In this document: positions 63,046 through 64,000 of the stretch, piece after piece | Numbering within the stretch: position 1 is the first letter of the stretch | Layout: each line of letters opens with the position of its first letter | Translations under genes and position numbers: made by a program | Notes under the pieces: generated by a model | Told to the model about the DNA's origin: nothing | What the model saw: the letters and a program-made list of their open reading frames with translations, nothing else | Databases searched by the model: none | NCBI RefSeq assembly: GCF_003852715.1 | Contig: NZ_RIAV01000001.1 | Coordinates: 248,001 to 312,000, forward strand | DNA length: 64,000 bases | From: Ectobacillus antri | Lineage (GTDB): Bacteria; Bacillota; Bacilli; Bacillales; Bacillaceae_G | Direction of reading: 5' to 3'

Positions 63046-64000
63046 ATGAGTCAGATTCTCCCGCACGGCGGTACATTAATTCAATTAGTGGATGAAACGT
63101 ATGATACGTTTCATATTGAAAAAGAAGTTGAGTTAGATTCAGTGGCACTCAGCGATTTAGAATTAATTGCAACAGGTGCTTATAGCCCGTTGACTGGATT
63201 TTTAACGAAAAAGGACTATGACACAGTCGTCAACCATACTCGTCTTGCCAATGGTACTGTTTGGAGTATTCCCATCACGTTGGCTGTTACTCAGGAAAAA
63301 GCAGATGAACTACGTGTAGGTGAGCATGTTCGCCTTATAAAAGATGGAATAACATATGGCGTTCTTCAAATCGAAGATATATATACACCGGATAAATTAA
63401 AAGAAGCACATTATGTGTATGGAACAAGGGACGAGGCACACCCGGGTGTAAAGCGTGTGTTTAATCGACCTGATGTTAATTTGGGTGGTCGTATCACGCT
63501 TGTAAAGCGCGTTCCAAAAGATCAATTTGCATCATATCGATTCGATCCTATTGAAACAAGACAAAAGTTTGCCGAGTTAGGCTGGAGAACAGTGGTAGGG
63601 TTTCAAACACGAAATCCGGTACATCGTGCGCATGAATATATTCAAAAGACAGCATTAGAAACAGTAGACGGTCTATTCTTAAATCCACTTGTTGGTGAAA
63701 CAAAGTCCGACGATATTCCGGCTGATGTTCGTATGGAGAGCTATGAAGTGTTATTGCAAAAGTATTATCCGAAATCTCGTGTGTTTTTAGGAGTGTTTCC
63801 AGCAGCTATGCGGTATGCAGGCCCACGTGAAGCAATTTTTCATGCACTTGTGCGTAAAAATTTTGGCTGTACCCATTTTATTGTAGGCCGTGATCACGCA
63901 GGAGTTGGTGATTATTATGGCACATACGATGCGCAAAAAATCTTTAGTAATTTTACAGCAGAGGAGATCGGGATTACGACATTGTTCTTTGAAAATAGCT
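63046..64000 (+). CDS. sat: Sulfate adenylyltransferase (ATP sulfurylase), 5' part
   Basis: Starts at ATG 63046 (AAAGGAGCGAAAAAAG) and runs off the window after 318 codons of about 380. [15 protein letters not shown], the PUA-like N-terminal domain, then the catalytic motifs [20 protein letters not shown] (Q-x-R-N-P-x-H-x-x-H), the [12 protein letters not shown] loop and [20 protein letters not shown]. It makes APS from sulfate and ATP, the step before CysH. The 3' end is outside the window. Confidence 0.95.
   Translation, partial: MSQILPHGGTLIQLVDETYDTFHIEKEVELDSVALSDLELIATGAYSPLTGFLTKKDYDTVVNHTRLANGTVWSIPITLAVTQEKADELRVGEHVRLIKDGITYGVLQIEDIYTPDKLKEAHYVYGTRDEAHPGVKRVFNRPDVNLGGRITLVKRVPKDQFASYRFDPIETRQKFAELGWRTVVGFQTRNPVHRAHEYIQKTALETVDGLFLNPLVGETKSDDIPADVRMESYEVLLQKYYPKSRVFLGVFPAAMRYAGPREAIFHALVRKNFGCTHFIVGRDHAGVGDYYGTYDAQKIFSNFTAEEIGITTLFFENS

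Overview
The window looks like chromosomal DNA of a low-GC, endospore-forming Bacillus, close to or within the B. cereus group. The reasons are AGGAGG ribosome-binding sites, many TTG/GTG starts, sporulation genes (spo0M-like, gerW/ytfJ-like), a lysine riboswitch, a SAM riboswitch and a T-box, and a contiguous ilv-leu-his superlocus of the kind seen in B. cereus relatives. The species assignment is an inference from gene content and order only.

Layout. 1-5.5 kb: housekeeping and accessory genes (nuclease tail, an extra UMP-kinase-like gene, DinB-fold protein, kinase-like protein) mixed with decaying fragments (flavin oxidoreductase, IS1182-type transposase, DoxX). 5.56-19.6 kb: a decayed genomic island bounded by a 48-bp direct repeat. 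The right copy is the 3' part of an intact tRNA-Ala(GGC) gene, and a truncated tyrosine integrase lies just inside it. The island carries small proteins, pieces of SpoIIIE/FtsK, M23 peptidase and DUF2325 genes, a TniA/TniB-like transposon with an unusual N-terminal domain, and IS256, IS3 and ISL3 elements. A three-repeat CRISPR remnant without cas genes sits between the IS3 and ISL3 elements. 19.7-36.6 kb: ordinary chromosome with a GNAT protein, small membrane and secreted proteins, MATE and MFS exporters, Spo0M-like protein, UppP, a PCYCGC protein, a thioredoxin-like protein, FabL, a KtrB/TrkH potassium transporter, GerW and a C39 peptidase. It ends with an apparently orphan, promoter- and terminator-bounded structured RNA at about 36.0-36.28 kb.

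36.9-55.3 kb: ilvE-ilvD, a T-box leader (probable Ile specifier), ilvB-ilvN-ilvC-leuA-leuB-leuC-leuD, then a terminator, a promoter and hisZ-hisG-hisD-hisB-hisH-hisA-hisF-hisI-hisE-hisJ. Many of these genes overlap by a few bases, as expected for translationally coupled operons. Together they encode branched-chain amino acid synthesis and essentially the whole histidine pathway except the HisC aminotransferase. 55.4-64 kb: pssA and an LTA-synthase-family gene, a DUF3888 secreted protein, riboswitch-controlled lysA, a MITE-like structured repeat, a deleted sugar-transporter pseudogene, and a SAM-riboswitch-controlled sulfate-assimilation cluster (yezD-cysH-sat, the last cut by the window end).

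The most unusual parts are the tRNA-anchored island with its IS-flanked CRISPR remnant and fused DUF6431-DDE transposase plus ATPase, the orphan structured RNA, and the dispersed structured repeats. I did not find convincing evidence for an intact new defence or transposition system.
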